Shown here: in pieces, positions 52,398-61,218 of the stretch
Numbering within the stretch: the first letter of the stretch is position 1
Layout of the letters: every line of letters starts with the position of its first letter
NCBI GenBank assembly: GCA_963840725.1
Contig: CAWIZY010000016.1
Coordinates: 62,001 to 126,000 of the forward strand
DNA from: CAVWDU01 sp963840725
GTDB taxonomy: Bacteria; Pseudomonadota; Gammaproteobacteria; Pseudomonadales; Halieaceae
DNA length: 64,000 nucleotides
Direction of reading: 5' to 3'
The notes under the pieces: model-generated
What the model was told of the DNA's origin: nothing
What the model saw: only the letters and a program-made list of their open reading frames with translations
The model's database searches: none
Position numbers and translations under genes: made by a program

Positions 52398-54395
52398 GTG
52401 CGACGCCTACTGACCAGACTACTGACTCCGCTTCTTGCGGTCTCACTGCCACTCTCTGCGACAGCGCAGAGCGAAGACACATTGCGCGTTATGCTCCAGG
52501 GCGAGTCGGCCGAATCGCTGGCAGCGCTTGTGATACGCAGTGGCGGTGAGGTGACCCATCATCTGCCGATCGTCAATGCAGTGGGCGCACTGCTGACACG
52601 GGAACAGCTGGATGCAGCCCTTGCCTCCCCGCTCATACATCGACACATTGACGACCTCTCAGTGACCGAGAACCCGGAGGATGACGCCCTCAACTCTACT
52701 GGCCGGTGTGCCGGACGCGGCGCACTGGACCTGCAGCGCAGCGATAACACAGCGACCTGGCGGCTTTACAACAAACGCGAAGCTCCCCTGCCGCTGCTCG
52801 GCCTGAATCTGCAATGGCCGGCAGCATTGGGCCAGGCCAGCCTGGCTGCAATCGATGGTCAGACCATCACCCGCGATTATGTTGTAGCCGACAAGCCGGG
52901 CAGACTGGAGATCGTCTTTCCCCCAGCCAAAGCGCCGCCCGTAGGCCAACCATCAGCACTGACTCTGCGGTTTGCGGACTCATCCGACCGCCCGACTGTA
53001 AGCAGTATCAAGCAGCGGGAATTCAGTTTTACCGCCGAATTCAACGCCGACTGCAGCGACCAATTGATCCCGGGCTACGACGACAACTTCAGTGACAGCT
53101 ACTACACCGGTGTAACCGATGCTGAGGAGCTACATACTCATGGCGTCACCGGCAGGGGCGTCACAGTGGCCGTGCTGGACTCGGGTCTGTGGGAACACGA
53201 CACTCTGGCCAGGAACACCCGGGGTGAAAATCGAATAGTGGCTCGATACGATGCCATTGCCGGCAAAGAAGGCGCTACGGTCTTTGATGAGAGCGGCCAC
53301 GGCACCCATTTGACAAGCGCCCTGGCCAGCAGCGACCCAATTGTCAGAGACGGCCTGCCGAGCGGCGCCTACAAAGGCATCGCGCCCGACGCAAACCTTG
53401 TGGCCATCAAGGCCTTCGACCAAAAGGGCCGCGGCGATTTCCTCGATATTATTCGAGGCATTCAATGGCTCATTGATAACCGGCAGGCTTACAACATCAA
53501 AGTACTTAACCTGTCCTTCGCGGCCCCCCCGCGCTGGCCTTACTGGCTGGACCCAATCAACCAGGCCCTGATGCGCGCCTGGGCGAGTGGCATAACCGTG
53601 GTGGCAGCGGCCGGCAACGAGGGGCCGGCGCCCATGACCGTGGGCTCTCCGGGCAATCTTCCTTACATTATCACCGTGGGAGCAGTCACCGATTCCTGGA
53701 CCCCCGGTTCCCGCGATGACGATTATGTCCCCGACTTCTCCTCCCGCGGCCCGACCCCCAGCGCACACATAAAGCCCGACGTGGTGGCCCCGGGCGGCCA
53801 CATCATCGGCATCACTCGCCCCGGCTCTGGCCTGACCTTAGAGCACCCCGAGTATTTGTTGACCGACCAGCACCTGGTCATGACAGGCACTTCCCAGGCA
53901 AGCGCCATTGTTTCCGGCGTCATAGCCCTGCTGCTCCAACTGCAACCCGACCTGACACCTGATGACGTGAAATGCACACTGATCACCAGCGCAGAGCTCG
54001 CGATCAACGAGGACGGCCTGTTGGCCTATACCCCTTTTCAGCAAGGTAACGGCTACGTTAGCGCCAAACGGGCTGTGACACTGGGACAAAGAGGCTGCGG
54101 CAACACCGACCTGAACATCGAACAGGACATCTCAGGCGCCCAGCACTTCGAAGGGCCCGCCATCGTTGAAAGCGATGGCACAGTAAGTCTGCCGGGACTC
54201 AATAGAATGGTGTCGCCCGAACCTTCAGCAAAAGGTTACAGCGAAAGTCGCCGGTGGGGTGCAAAAGCGCACATCGAGCGGAAAGCAACACAAACTCGTC
54301 ATAATGTGGGCGACAACACAATATTCCGGTGGGAAGAACGCTACCTGGAGGAAAGAGCCCTGATCGAGCGGCTCGCAAACCCCTCCCCAGAATAG
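52398..54395 (+). CDS. Secreted subtilisin-family (S8) serine protease
   Basis: 665 residues from a GTG at 52398, 10 bp after the preceding stop. The signal peptide (LLTPLLAVSLPLSATAQ) is followed by an inhibitor-like prodomain with GGEVTHHLPIVNAVGALLT. The catalytic triad is seen as Asp in VAVLDSGLW, His in ESGHGTHLTSAL and Ser in MTGTSQASAIVSG. A C-terminal region of about 100 residues (after KRAVTLGQRGCG) has no known domain and ends in charged helices. It is a good candidate substrate for the type II system in this window, but that is inference. Confidence 0.92.
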   Translation: MRRLLTRLLTPLLAVSLPLSATAQSEDTLRVMLQGESAESLAALVIRSGGEVTHHLPIVNAVGALLTREQLDAALASPLIHRHIDDLSVTENPEDDALNSTGRCAGRGALDLQRSDNTATWRLYNKREAPLPLLGLNLQWPAALGQASLAAIDGQTITRDYVVADKPGRLEIVFPPAKAPPVGQPSALTLRFADSSDRPTVSSIKQREFSFTAEFNADCSDQLIPGYDDNFSDSYYTGVTDAEELHTHGVTGRGVTVAVLDSGLWEHDTLARNTRGENRIVARYDAIAGKEGATVFDESGHGTHLTSALASSDPIVRDGLPSGAYKGIAPDANLVAIKAFDQKGRGDFLDIIRGIQWLIDNRQAYNIKVLNLSFAAPPRWPYWLDPINQALMRAWASGITVVAAAGNEGPAPMTVGSPGNLPYIITVGAVTDSWTPGSRDDDYVPDFSSRGPTPSAHIKPDVVAPGGHIIGITRPGSGLTLEHPEYLLTDQHLVMTGTSQASAIVSGVIALLLQLQPDLTPDDVKCTLITSAELAINEDGLLAYTPFQQGNGYVSAKRAVTLGQRGCGNTDLNIEQDISGAQHFEGPAIVESDGTVSLPGLNRMVSPEPSAKGYSESRRWGAKAHIERKATQTRHNVGDNTIFRWEERYLEERALIERLANPSPE

Positions 54396-54715
54396 TCACC
54401 GCTTACCCATATTGGTCACATAGTGACAGAATGGCTCAATCGTGAGCAAATCCTAGCTAATCCTCATTGATTTCAACACGTTAACCGGGCCATCCAGCGC
54501 CTGAAATCTGCCCCCGAATCACTTCCCTATAAAGGCTGACCCAAAGTGGGTATGCCCGCCACTTTCAGTACGCGCGCGATGTCCGTATAACGAATGTCAA
54601 GCAATCAATGAAGAAATTGCTATTTTTACCTAAACACACGGACAGATTTAGGAACCCCGTCACAGTTCATGGATGAGTTGTGCAACATCAACTCAAAGTT
54701 TAGAAGGCAGACAAC
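54396..54715. other. Intergenic region before the repeat protein
   Basis: About 320 bp, more A+T-rich than the genes before it. It contains AAAGTGG and CCACTTT arms (around 54546-54569) and a hairpin GAGTTG/CAACTC at about 54676-54695, close to the start of the next gene. No good promoter pair was found. The A+T-rich segment of the window begins here. Confidence 0.5.
54676..54695 (+). promoter_or_regulatory. Inverted repeat in the leader of the repeat-protein gene
   Basis: GAGTTG and CAACTC form perfect 6-bp arms around an 8-base loop that itself contains TGCAAC, about 20 bp before the start codon and just ahead of GAAGG. This could be an operator or an mRNA hairpin. Confidence 0.3.
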
Positions 54716-55545
54716 ATGAGCACTATCAAGAATATTGGGGCAATTTTTTTCTCAGCAACTCTTTCCGCGACCGCTATCGCAGAAGCCACCACCGACCTTG
54801 CTGCGTCAAACGGCTCCACAAACTTCCGCTCTGTTGGCCAAGCACTCGCTAGTACCACCGAATACAACACCCCCGCCGCGAGCGGGTTCAAGTGGGGTAA
54901 AACTACCCACGTCGCTCAGAAAGCCGATAACTCCTGGGCAGTGAATACGAAAACACAAAATACTGCATTCAAATGGAACGCGGCCCCACAAGCAGCTGAC
55001 ACTGGGGCTGCCCAGTTAGCAAGCACTACTACAAATAGCTATCAGTGGGGCACCATGAGCTATGCGGATCAGGCTGGTTTCCGCTGGACCAATAAAAACT
55101 TCGCTGAGCAGGCCGGTTTCCGTTGGACCAACAAAAACTTTGCTGAGCAGGCCGGCGCTTCCGCTGGACCAACAAAAACTTCGCCGAGCAGGCCGGTTTC
55201 CGCTGGACCAACAAAAACTTCGCCGAGCAGGCCGGCTTCCGCTGGACCAACAAGAATTTCGCCGAGCAGGCCGGCTTCCGCTGGACCAACAAAAACTTCG
55301 CCGAGCAGGCCGGCTTCCGCTGGACCAACAAAAACTTCGCTGAGCAGGCCGGCTTCCGCTGGACCAACAAAAACTTCGCCGAGCAGGCCGGTTTCCGCTG
55401 GACCAGCAAGAGCTTCGCTGAGCAAGCCGGTTTCCGCTGGACCACGAGCTCCGCTGCGCAAACCGGTGTGCGAGAACAAGTCCGCAGCTTCCACGTATTT
55501 ATAACGCTACGGTTAGTCGGCCGATCTCCCCAATACTCACTTTGA
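54716..55545 (+). pseudogene. Exported 13-residue repeat protein, broken by a frameshift
   Basis: The ATG at 54716 has GAAGG eight bases before. A signal peptide (FFSATLSATAIAEA) is followed by diverged units such as SGFKWGKTTHVAQ, TAFKWNAAPQAAD and NSYQWGTMSYADQ, then exact repeats of AGFRWTNKNFAEQ. Copies 1-2 read in the start frame. At about 55155 copy 3 has two extra bases, so the start frame becomes a Pro/Ser/Thr-rich sequence ending at 55504. Copies 3-9 keep AGFRWTNKNFAEQ two frames over and end at a TGA at 55543-55545. Either the gene is inactive, or length or phase varies, or there is a sequencing error. Function unknown. The ancestral product would be about 276 residues. Confidence 0.75.
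55073..55465 (+). repeat. 39-bp tandem array encoding AGFRWTNKNFAEQ
   Basis: Nine full units and one degenerate unit of 39 bp. Units 4-8 differ by only a few mostly silent bases, so they are recent or homogenised. Unit 3 is 41 bp because GGTTTCCGC became GGCGCTTCCGC. The last unit diverges to WTTSSAAQT. Confidence 0.95.
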
Positions 55546-56571
55546 GTTACTACCGGGCCACCACATTCATTGTTATCTGCCTTTCAATGGTTTGTTGGCT
55601 CGGTATTTTAGCTTCCAATCAGAATCGCAAACCTAGAGTCTAAGTTGGAAATCGCCTGGCACGATGAATTAGTATCGAGCTATAGACATGTCTCACAGGT
55701 TCTCAAAGAGTGGTCGGCCTAAAATACCTCCTCATAGCTATGCTAATAGCTACAAGCTCCTTCAGCTATTCAATGAGCCCAAGAGACTATACTTTTCAAC
55801 CCTCATCCTTTCAGCAGAGACCTCTCTGCCCAATCAGTCCATACAATTTTTCAAGACTCCAAAGGAATCATCTGGTTTCTCACAACGGATGGTTGAACCG
55901 ATATGACGGATACGAAGTAGAAGGTACGGTAAGGCGAGGCGGCTTCTGGCGAGGGCACACTGAGCCACCAATACACCACTGGAATCGCAGAAGACAAAAG
56001 AGGTAACCTGTGGATTGCGACCAAAGGATGGCCTTAACAAACTTCGACCCCAACATCAGGACATTACATCGCTTAAGCACAACCCACGGTCACCTCTTCA
56101 CTCCACTCTACAACTCAATTTTCTCGATCTATCAAACTTCCGACGGGACAATCTGGATCGGTTATGAGGACGGAAAGGGCTTCAGCAATTTCAATCCTCT
56201 TACCAAGACTTCACACACTACCCATCAAATTTAAAAATCGACGCACAAAGTTTGTTTCTTTCGCCGAGTCGCCAGATGGAGTCATCTGGGCTGCTGTACA
56301 AAACCGGGGCCTTGTAAAAATTGATCCGAGCACCCAACGTTGTCTCGGACTTTGAAATCCGAGCTGACGCCAAGTTCTGACCCCTGCGCAGTATCCCAAA
56401 CACATGATGAGAGATAGCAACGACAATCTTTGGATCTCAACATCCGACCAAGGCTTATTCCGTTATGATCCGGAAGCTGGCCGTTCACCCAGATACACCG
56501 AACCTCCCTCGCGGCCGAGCCATAGCTGGCGAAGAAGTTGATATGGCGACCGAAGACGAGGCTGGCAACAT

Positions 56572-56892
56572 ATGGGTGGCCACACTCAAGGGAATAAATG
56601 TCCTGGACCCGAAAGACAGATAGTAATAACTTTAATAGACAGAGAAAATTCACAGCTACAAGACAATCAGATACAGAGTATTTTCCAGAGTCGCTCTGGC
56701 ATCATGTGGATAGGAACATTCGGCGGCCTAGCGTACGGGACAAAATCCAAGTTCGAAAGAGTTGATACCGATTCCGGACTAGCAAGTAACTCCGTAAATG
56801 CATTTACTCAAACTAAAGATGGCGACATATGGGTTGGAACGAACCACGGTCTTAGTCGCTTCTCACAAGCAACCACAAAACCCCAATCCTGA
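56572..56892 (+). pseudogene. Open fragment of the decayed kinase: propeller repeats
   Basis: 106-residue open piece with two propeller units, SGIMWIGTFGGL and GDIWVGTNHGLSRF. It is part of the sensor of the pseudogene above and is not a gene by itself. Confidence 0.7.
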
Positions 56893-57498
56893 ATAGCGGC
56901 CGAGTTAAGCAAAACTATTTGCAACGTTGACTGTCATGAGTCTTTTGGGTGAAGAAGACTATTTATGGATCGGAACTCTGACATCTGGGCTTCACAGACT
57001 CAATATCGCAACCGGTGAAGTCAAGGTATTTCGAAAGAGAGTCACGAAAAGGGAAGTATCGGTGCCAATGGAGTAACATCAATTTTGAGAACATCAGATG
57101 GGACACTCCTCGTTAGGGACCTATGGTGGTGGACTAAACGTATTGGATGAACACTCCGGACTGTTTGATACAATACCTCAATAAACAATCAAATCAGATA
57201 AATCAATAAGCAGTAACAATGTAGTTGCATTGCTACAGGACTCCCAAGGAGACATTTGGGTTGGGACCGATAACGGACTCAATCTTTTCGGCAAGAACCG
57301 GAATTTTTTAGGTTCTCAGCTAGACAGAGCTGACCCACTAAGCATTTCAAGCAATATGGCATGGTCTATGCACGAGGATCTAAATGGCACTTTTGGATAG
57401 GAACACAGAGTGGAGGACTCAATAGCTGGGCAAAGTCTGGAAGAACAAACGCCTTAATGCGTTTAAAAAATACTCACAAGTAACCAACAGCCTCCCAA

Positions 57499-58596
57499 GT
57501 GCGAACATATATGGGATCTCAAGTGATAACGCTGGCTCTATTTGGTTATCTCACAATGGCGGGGTTATCGAAATTCTATCCCAAACTTCTAACACTCGAA
57601 AATTTCGATACAAGCGACGGATTGCAGGGCTTGGACTTCAATCATGCTGCAGTATTCCGTGACAAGACCGGTCGCATATATTTTCGGGGGAGGAAAAGGA
57701 TTCAATATTATCGACCCAGAATCGAACCCCAGAAACGAGTATGTCCCTCCGCTAATCATCACCGAATTTCGTATCCTGAACAAAGCAATGTTTTTCGACA
57801 GGCCTGCAGAGAACCTAGAAAAAATAACTCTTCAGCACAGCTTCCAATACGCAACTTTACATTCGCTGCGCTGGACTTCACAAATCCAATCTCTAATATG
57901 TATCGATACAAGCTGGAGGGCTGGAACAACGATTGGGTCGAAAACGGCACCAACCGCACCGCAACATTCAACAGCCTCCCTGCCGGGAACTACGTGCTCA
58001 GAGTTCAGGGCGCAAACTCAGATGGGCTATGGAATCGCAAAGGAATTAGCCTGCCTGTACAAGTAAGTGCAGCTCCATGGGTGAGCTGGTGGGCCTACAC
58101 CCTATATTCAATTCTCGCCGTCTTTCTATTTGCTGCGATAATCGCGAGATTGAATCGCGAGGTCTCGAATCGCCGCCGAGCGACAACACGAATTGAATTA
58201 ATGGTTCAAGAAAGAACTGTGGACCTGCAGAAAGCACGCAATGCGGCTGAGGAGGCTAATAAGGCAAAATCCGATTTTCTGGCAACTATGAGCCATGAAA
58301 TAAGGACGCCAATGCATGGAATGATCGGCATGACCGAGCTACTTCTACACACTAATCTATCTGAGCAACAGAAGCGGTTTGCAGCGGCAGCGCACAACAG
58401 TGGTTCTGCTCTTTTAACTTTGATGAATGACATCTTGGATTTCTCAAAAATTGAAGCCTCCAGAATTGAACTGGAGCAAGTTGAATTCGACCTTGTAGAT
58501 CTTGTGGATCAAGTTTGCTATTTCCAGGCCGAACCTGCACAACGTCGAAATCTGGACCTGAATAGCATCGTTGATGAAAGTATTCCGAAGACGTGA
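57499..58596 (+). pseudogene. Open fragment of the decayed kinase: Y_Y_Y domain, membrane helix and HisKA
   Basis: The longest open piece (365 residues). The Y_Y_Y domain shows YRYKLEGWNNDWVENGTNRTA and QGANSDGLWN. One membrane helix (TLYSILAVFLFAAIIARL) and a coiled coil lead to the HisKA phosphorylation motif FLATMSHEIRTPMHGM. The early part (about residues 65-105) reads in the wrong frame for the family, and the frame breaks again before the ATP-binding domain. Confidence 0.75.
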
Positions 58597-59356
58597 TTGG
58601 TGATCCGACCAAAATTAGGCAAGTAATAACAAATCTACTGAGCAATGCCATAAAGTTCACGCACGAGGGCAGAGTCGACATCAGACTGACAGCGGAACAG
58701 AGCACTACAATAAAAGCCCATAAATGTTCTAATTTCAGTAACTGATACTGGTATAGGAATGAACACAGAACACAGCGCCGTGTGTTTGACGCCTTCACCC
58801 AAGCAGACGCCAGTACGACCGACAATACGGAGGAACTGGCCTGGGCCTAGCAATCCAGACGATTCATCGAGATTATGGGCGGCCAGTTATCAGTACAGTC
58901 AGAAAAAGGATCTGGCACTACTTTCACCGCGGAGATTCCACTCGCCCCTGTGCACCATGCTAGATACTACAGTGATTTTGCGGACTACAACGCCCATTTC
59001 ATCTGCGACGAACCCTCCACAATTGCAATGCTATCTTCACATCTCTTGCGACTGGGACTCAATACAGAGTCCTACATCAAAAGGAACTCAGCTTCCAAAT
59101 CAGCACCAGAGTCCACAATTTACTTCGTTGACAATGTCATATTAGACAAACATCCTGAAGTCATCCGATTTCTCAATTCGCGAATCGGGATGAAGGGCAT
59201 TCTCCTGACACCATTGACGACTCTTGACGCTCGCACGCCCTGAAAGGATGGCTGAGCCTCTCAAAGCCCGTAACCTCATCTAACCTTCGCGAGGCCCTGG
59301 AAAAAATAACTTCCGATGACAAGACGACCCCGACTCATTCGGAGCATGTTTTAGAT

Positions 59357-59707
59357 ATGAACGACAAAGCAGCGACAATTCTCGTTGCAGAAGACTTAGT
59401 GACCAACCAGAAAATAATCTACGAGATACTCCAAATGCTACTCTGCGATGTGGATATAGTATCGAACGGCCAGGAAGCATTCGAGAGATTCTCCTCAAGG
59501 CGATACGACTTGATATTTATGGACTGCCAAATGCCCGTACTTGATGGCTATACCGCAACAATAAAGATTAGAGAGCACGAGAAACGTCAGAGAGCTCAGT
59601 CCTGTGCCTATAACAGCGCTTACTGCAGGAACTACACTCGAGGATCACAATCGCTGCATTGCGGCTGGAATGACAGGCCATTTGACCAAACCTTTTACCA
59701 TATCTGA
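59357..59707 (+). pseudogene. Open fragment of the decayed kinase: receiver domain
   Basis: The fragment begins AATILVAEDLVTNQKII, with the phospho-acceptor in LIFMDCQMPVLDGYTA. At about 59590 the frame slips. The rest of the receiver (ITALTAGTTLEDHNRC, then HLTKPFTISD) continues in the frame of 59604-59843. Confidence 0.75.
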
Positions 59708-60199
59708 CATAGCAAGGTGCCTGGAAGAATCATTGAACATCAGCGACCCGGCGCGTAGAAAGCACCCAACCGAATCAAGCCCAAAGAGAGTTCAAGTGAG
59801 GAATCAACTAACCAAATACGAAAGCGTAGAAGTAATAACATAAAGGCGGTCGACAATATCGAGGAGGTGGAGAGACAAACAGGAAAAACCATACTCCCAG
59901 ATATTTTTAGCGGTTTCGTTTCCCAGATGGAAGAAAAGCTGGAAGGAGACTTGACCATCAAATTGATGCCGGCGAACTAATGTTAGCTGGAAAAAGCGCC
60001 CATGCAATAAAGTCCATGAGCGCGAACATCGGTGCAGCTCGTGTAAGGGCCATTAGTTCGAAATAGAAACTATGTGTAAGAAATGAGGAAGATCAGGAAC
60101 TATGCGAACTACTAGAGGAATTGAGAGTTGCCTATGCGCAATTTGTCGCTGCGTTTAGTGACTATCGCGCTGAAAAACCTAATGTTTCTCATAGCTAAA

Positions 60200-60400
60200 A
60201 AAACATGAAACCAATGCCGAAGAACTACTCTAGCGAAAGGCAGTGACGTTGCACTGCTTCAGCCCTGCATCCGATTTGCGAACGCAATTTTACCTCTGCC
60301 TATTGTCACCACCATACTCTCTTACTGCCCCTGCAACTATGTGCTGAAGAGGCTCCAATAAATTAATAAGCTCTTCCATTAGCCAAGAGATATATAACCA
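60200..60400. other. Spacer between the two decayed kinases
   Basis: About 200 bp, A+T-rich, with no gene. A hydrophobic stretch (ILPLPIVTTILSYCPC in one frame, near 60285-60335) may be the remains of the signal peptide of the second kinase. Confidence 0.35.
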
Positions 60401-61218
60401 ACCTATACTCAAAATCCATTCAAGCAAAAATGGTGTTTTCTGGTTTGCCAGACAAGAGGGTGTAAGTAGTTTTAACGGTGCCTACCTCAAAACATACCCA
60501 CGAGGAGGCAATAGCGCAGCCTCGATGCCAAGCACAAAAATATCAAAACTATTGGAAGGCCATGCCGGGGAGATAATAATCGCCACCGAGGATAAGGTCT
60601 CCTAGTATTAGACAGGCTACTCGACCGTTTTGTCCCGTTCGGTTGGTTCAACACCCAACATGAAACAAGGCAAGACGTCTCCACGGCACTGTATTCTGTA
60701 AAAGGAACGCTATGGGCCGGACATAAATCGGGAGGTATATCGCGATTTGATCCGACTATTGGAAAAACTGATTCATTAGACTTAGATCCGATGGAAGAGT
60801 AGCTGATCTGCATGAAAGTCAGTTCGGGACTCTATATACTGCTAGCGCTGATGGCTTGATTTACCGTTTCAATCCCCGCACTGAAACTTTCCATTTATTA
60901 CCCACCACTCGAGCTTGCAGAACGCTTTTAGCCAACTCGAAGAAATCTCTACTATCGATGATCGAGTGATGTGGATAGGTACAAGGGAGAAAGGACTCTA
61001 CGAGTTCGACACAATAGAAAACACATGTACCCCGAAGCGTTGGTCGGCACGACAGGCAGTGGTCCCGAGGGCTTTTATGTCAACGACATATTCCAAGATC
61101 CGGAAACACAAAAGACCTGGGTCTCTACGGATCAGGGACTGTATATCATTGATCGATTTCGCCAAGCTCAACATATTCATACGGAAACTCAGATTTTATC
61201 TCAAATGAAATTGGCGAG
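60400..61218 (+). pseudogene. Ruined 5' part of the second sensor kinase
   Basis: Propeller-repeat sequence in at least four frames: NGVFWFARQEGVSSFNGAYL near 60430, GTLWAGHKSGGISRFDP near 60710, FGTLYTASADGLIYRF near 60830, VMWIGTREKGLYEF near 60970 and TWVSTDQGLYIID near 61115. It joins without a gap to the open frame that starts at 61219. Each break is a small indel, with no large deletion. Confidence 0.8.

Larger units (their letters stand above)
55710..60200 (+). pseudogene. Decayed hybrid sensor histidine kinase (beta-propeller sensor, Y_Y_Y, HisKA, HATPase, REC, Hpt)
   Basis: No single frame covers it, but joined pieces give a full architecture. There is a signal peptide (LLIAMLIATSSFSYS). 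Many two-component propeller units of the type GDIWVGTxxGL are spread across 55850-57600. A Y_Y_Y domain, a membrane helix and HisKA with MSHEIRTPMHGMIGM lie in 57499-58596. HATPase pieces follow (NLLSNAIKFTHEGR, VTDTGIGM, MGGQLSVQSEKGSGT). A receiver has FMDCQMPVLDGY, and an Hpt domain has HAIKSMSANIGA near 60003-60040. At least ten frameshifts and some in-frame stops (for example IPQ-TAA near 57180) break it. Confidence 0.85.

Noticed and set aside
55073..55465. 39-bp array as a CRISPR
   Set aside because: The units are contiguous with no unique spacers and encode a protein repeat.
55029..55494. Two minus-strand frames of about 140 residues with repeats such as VQRKPACSAKFLL
   Set aside because: They are antisense readings of the 39-bp array, which lacks stops in any frame. 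The plus-strand unit has a signal peptide upstream and diverged copies that fit only that strand.
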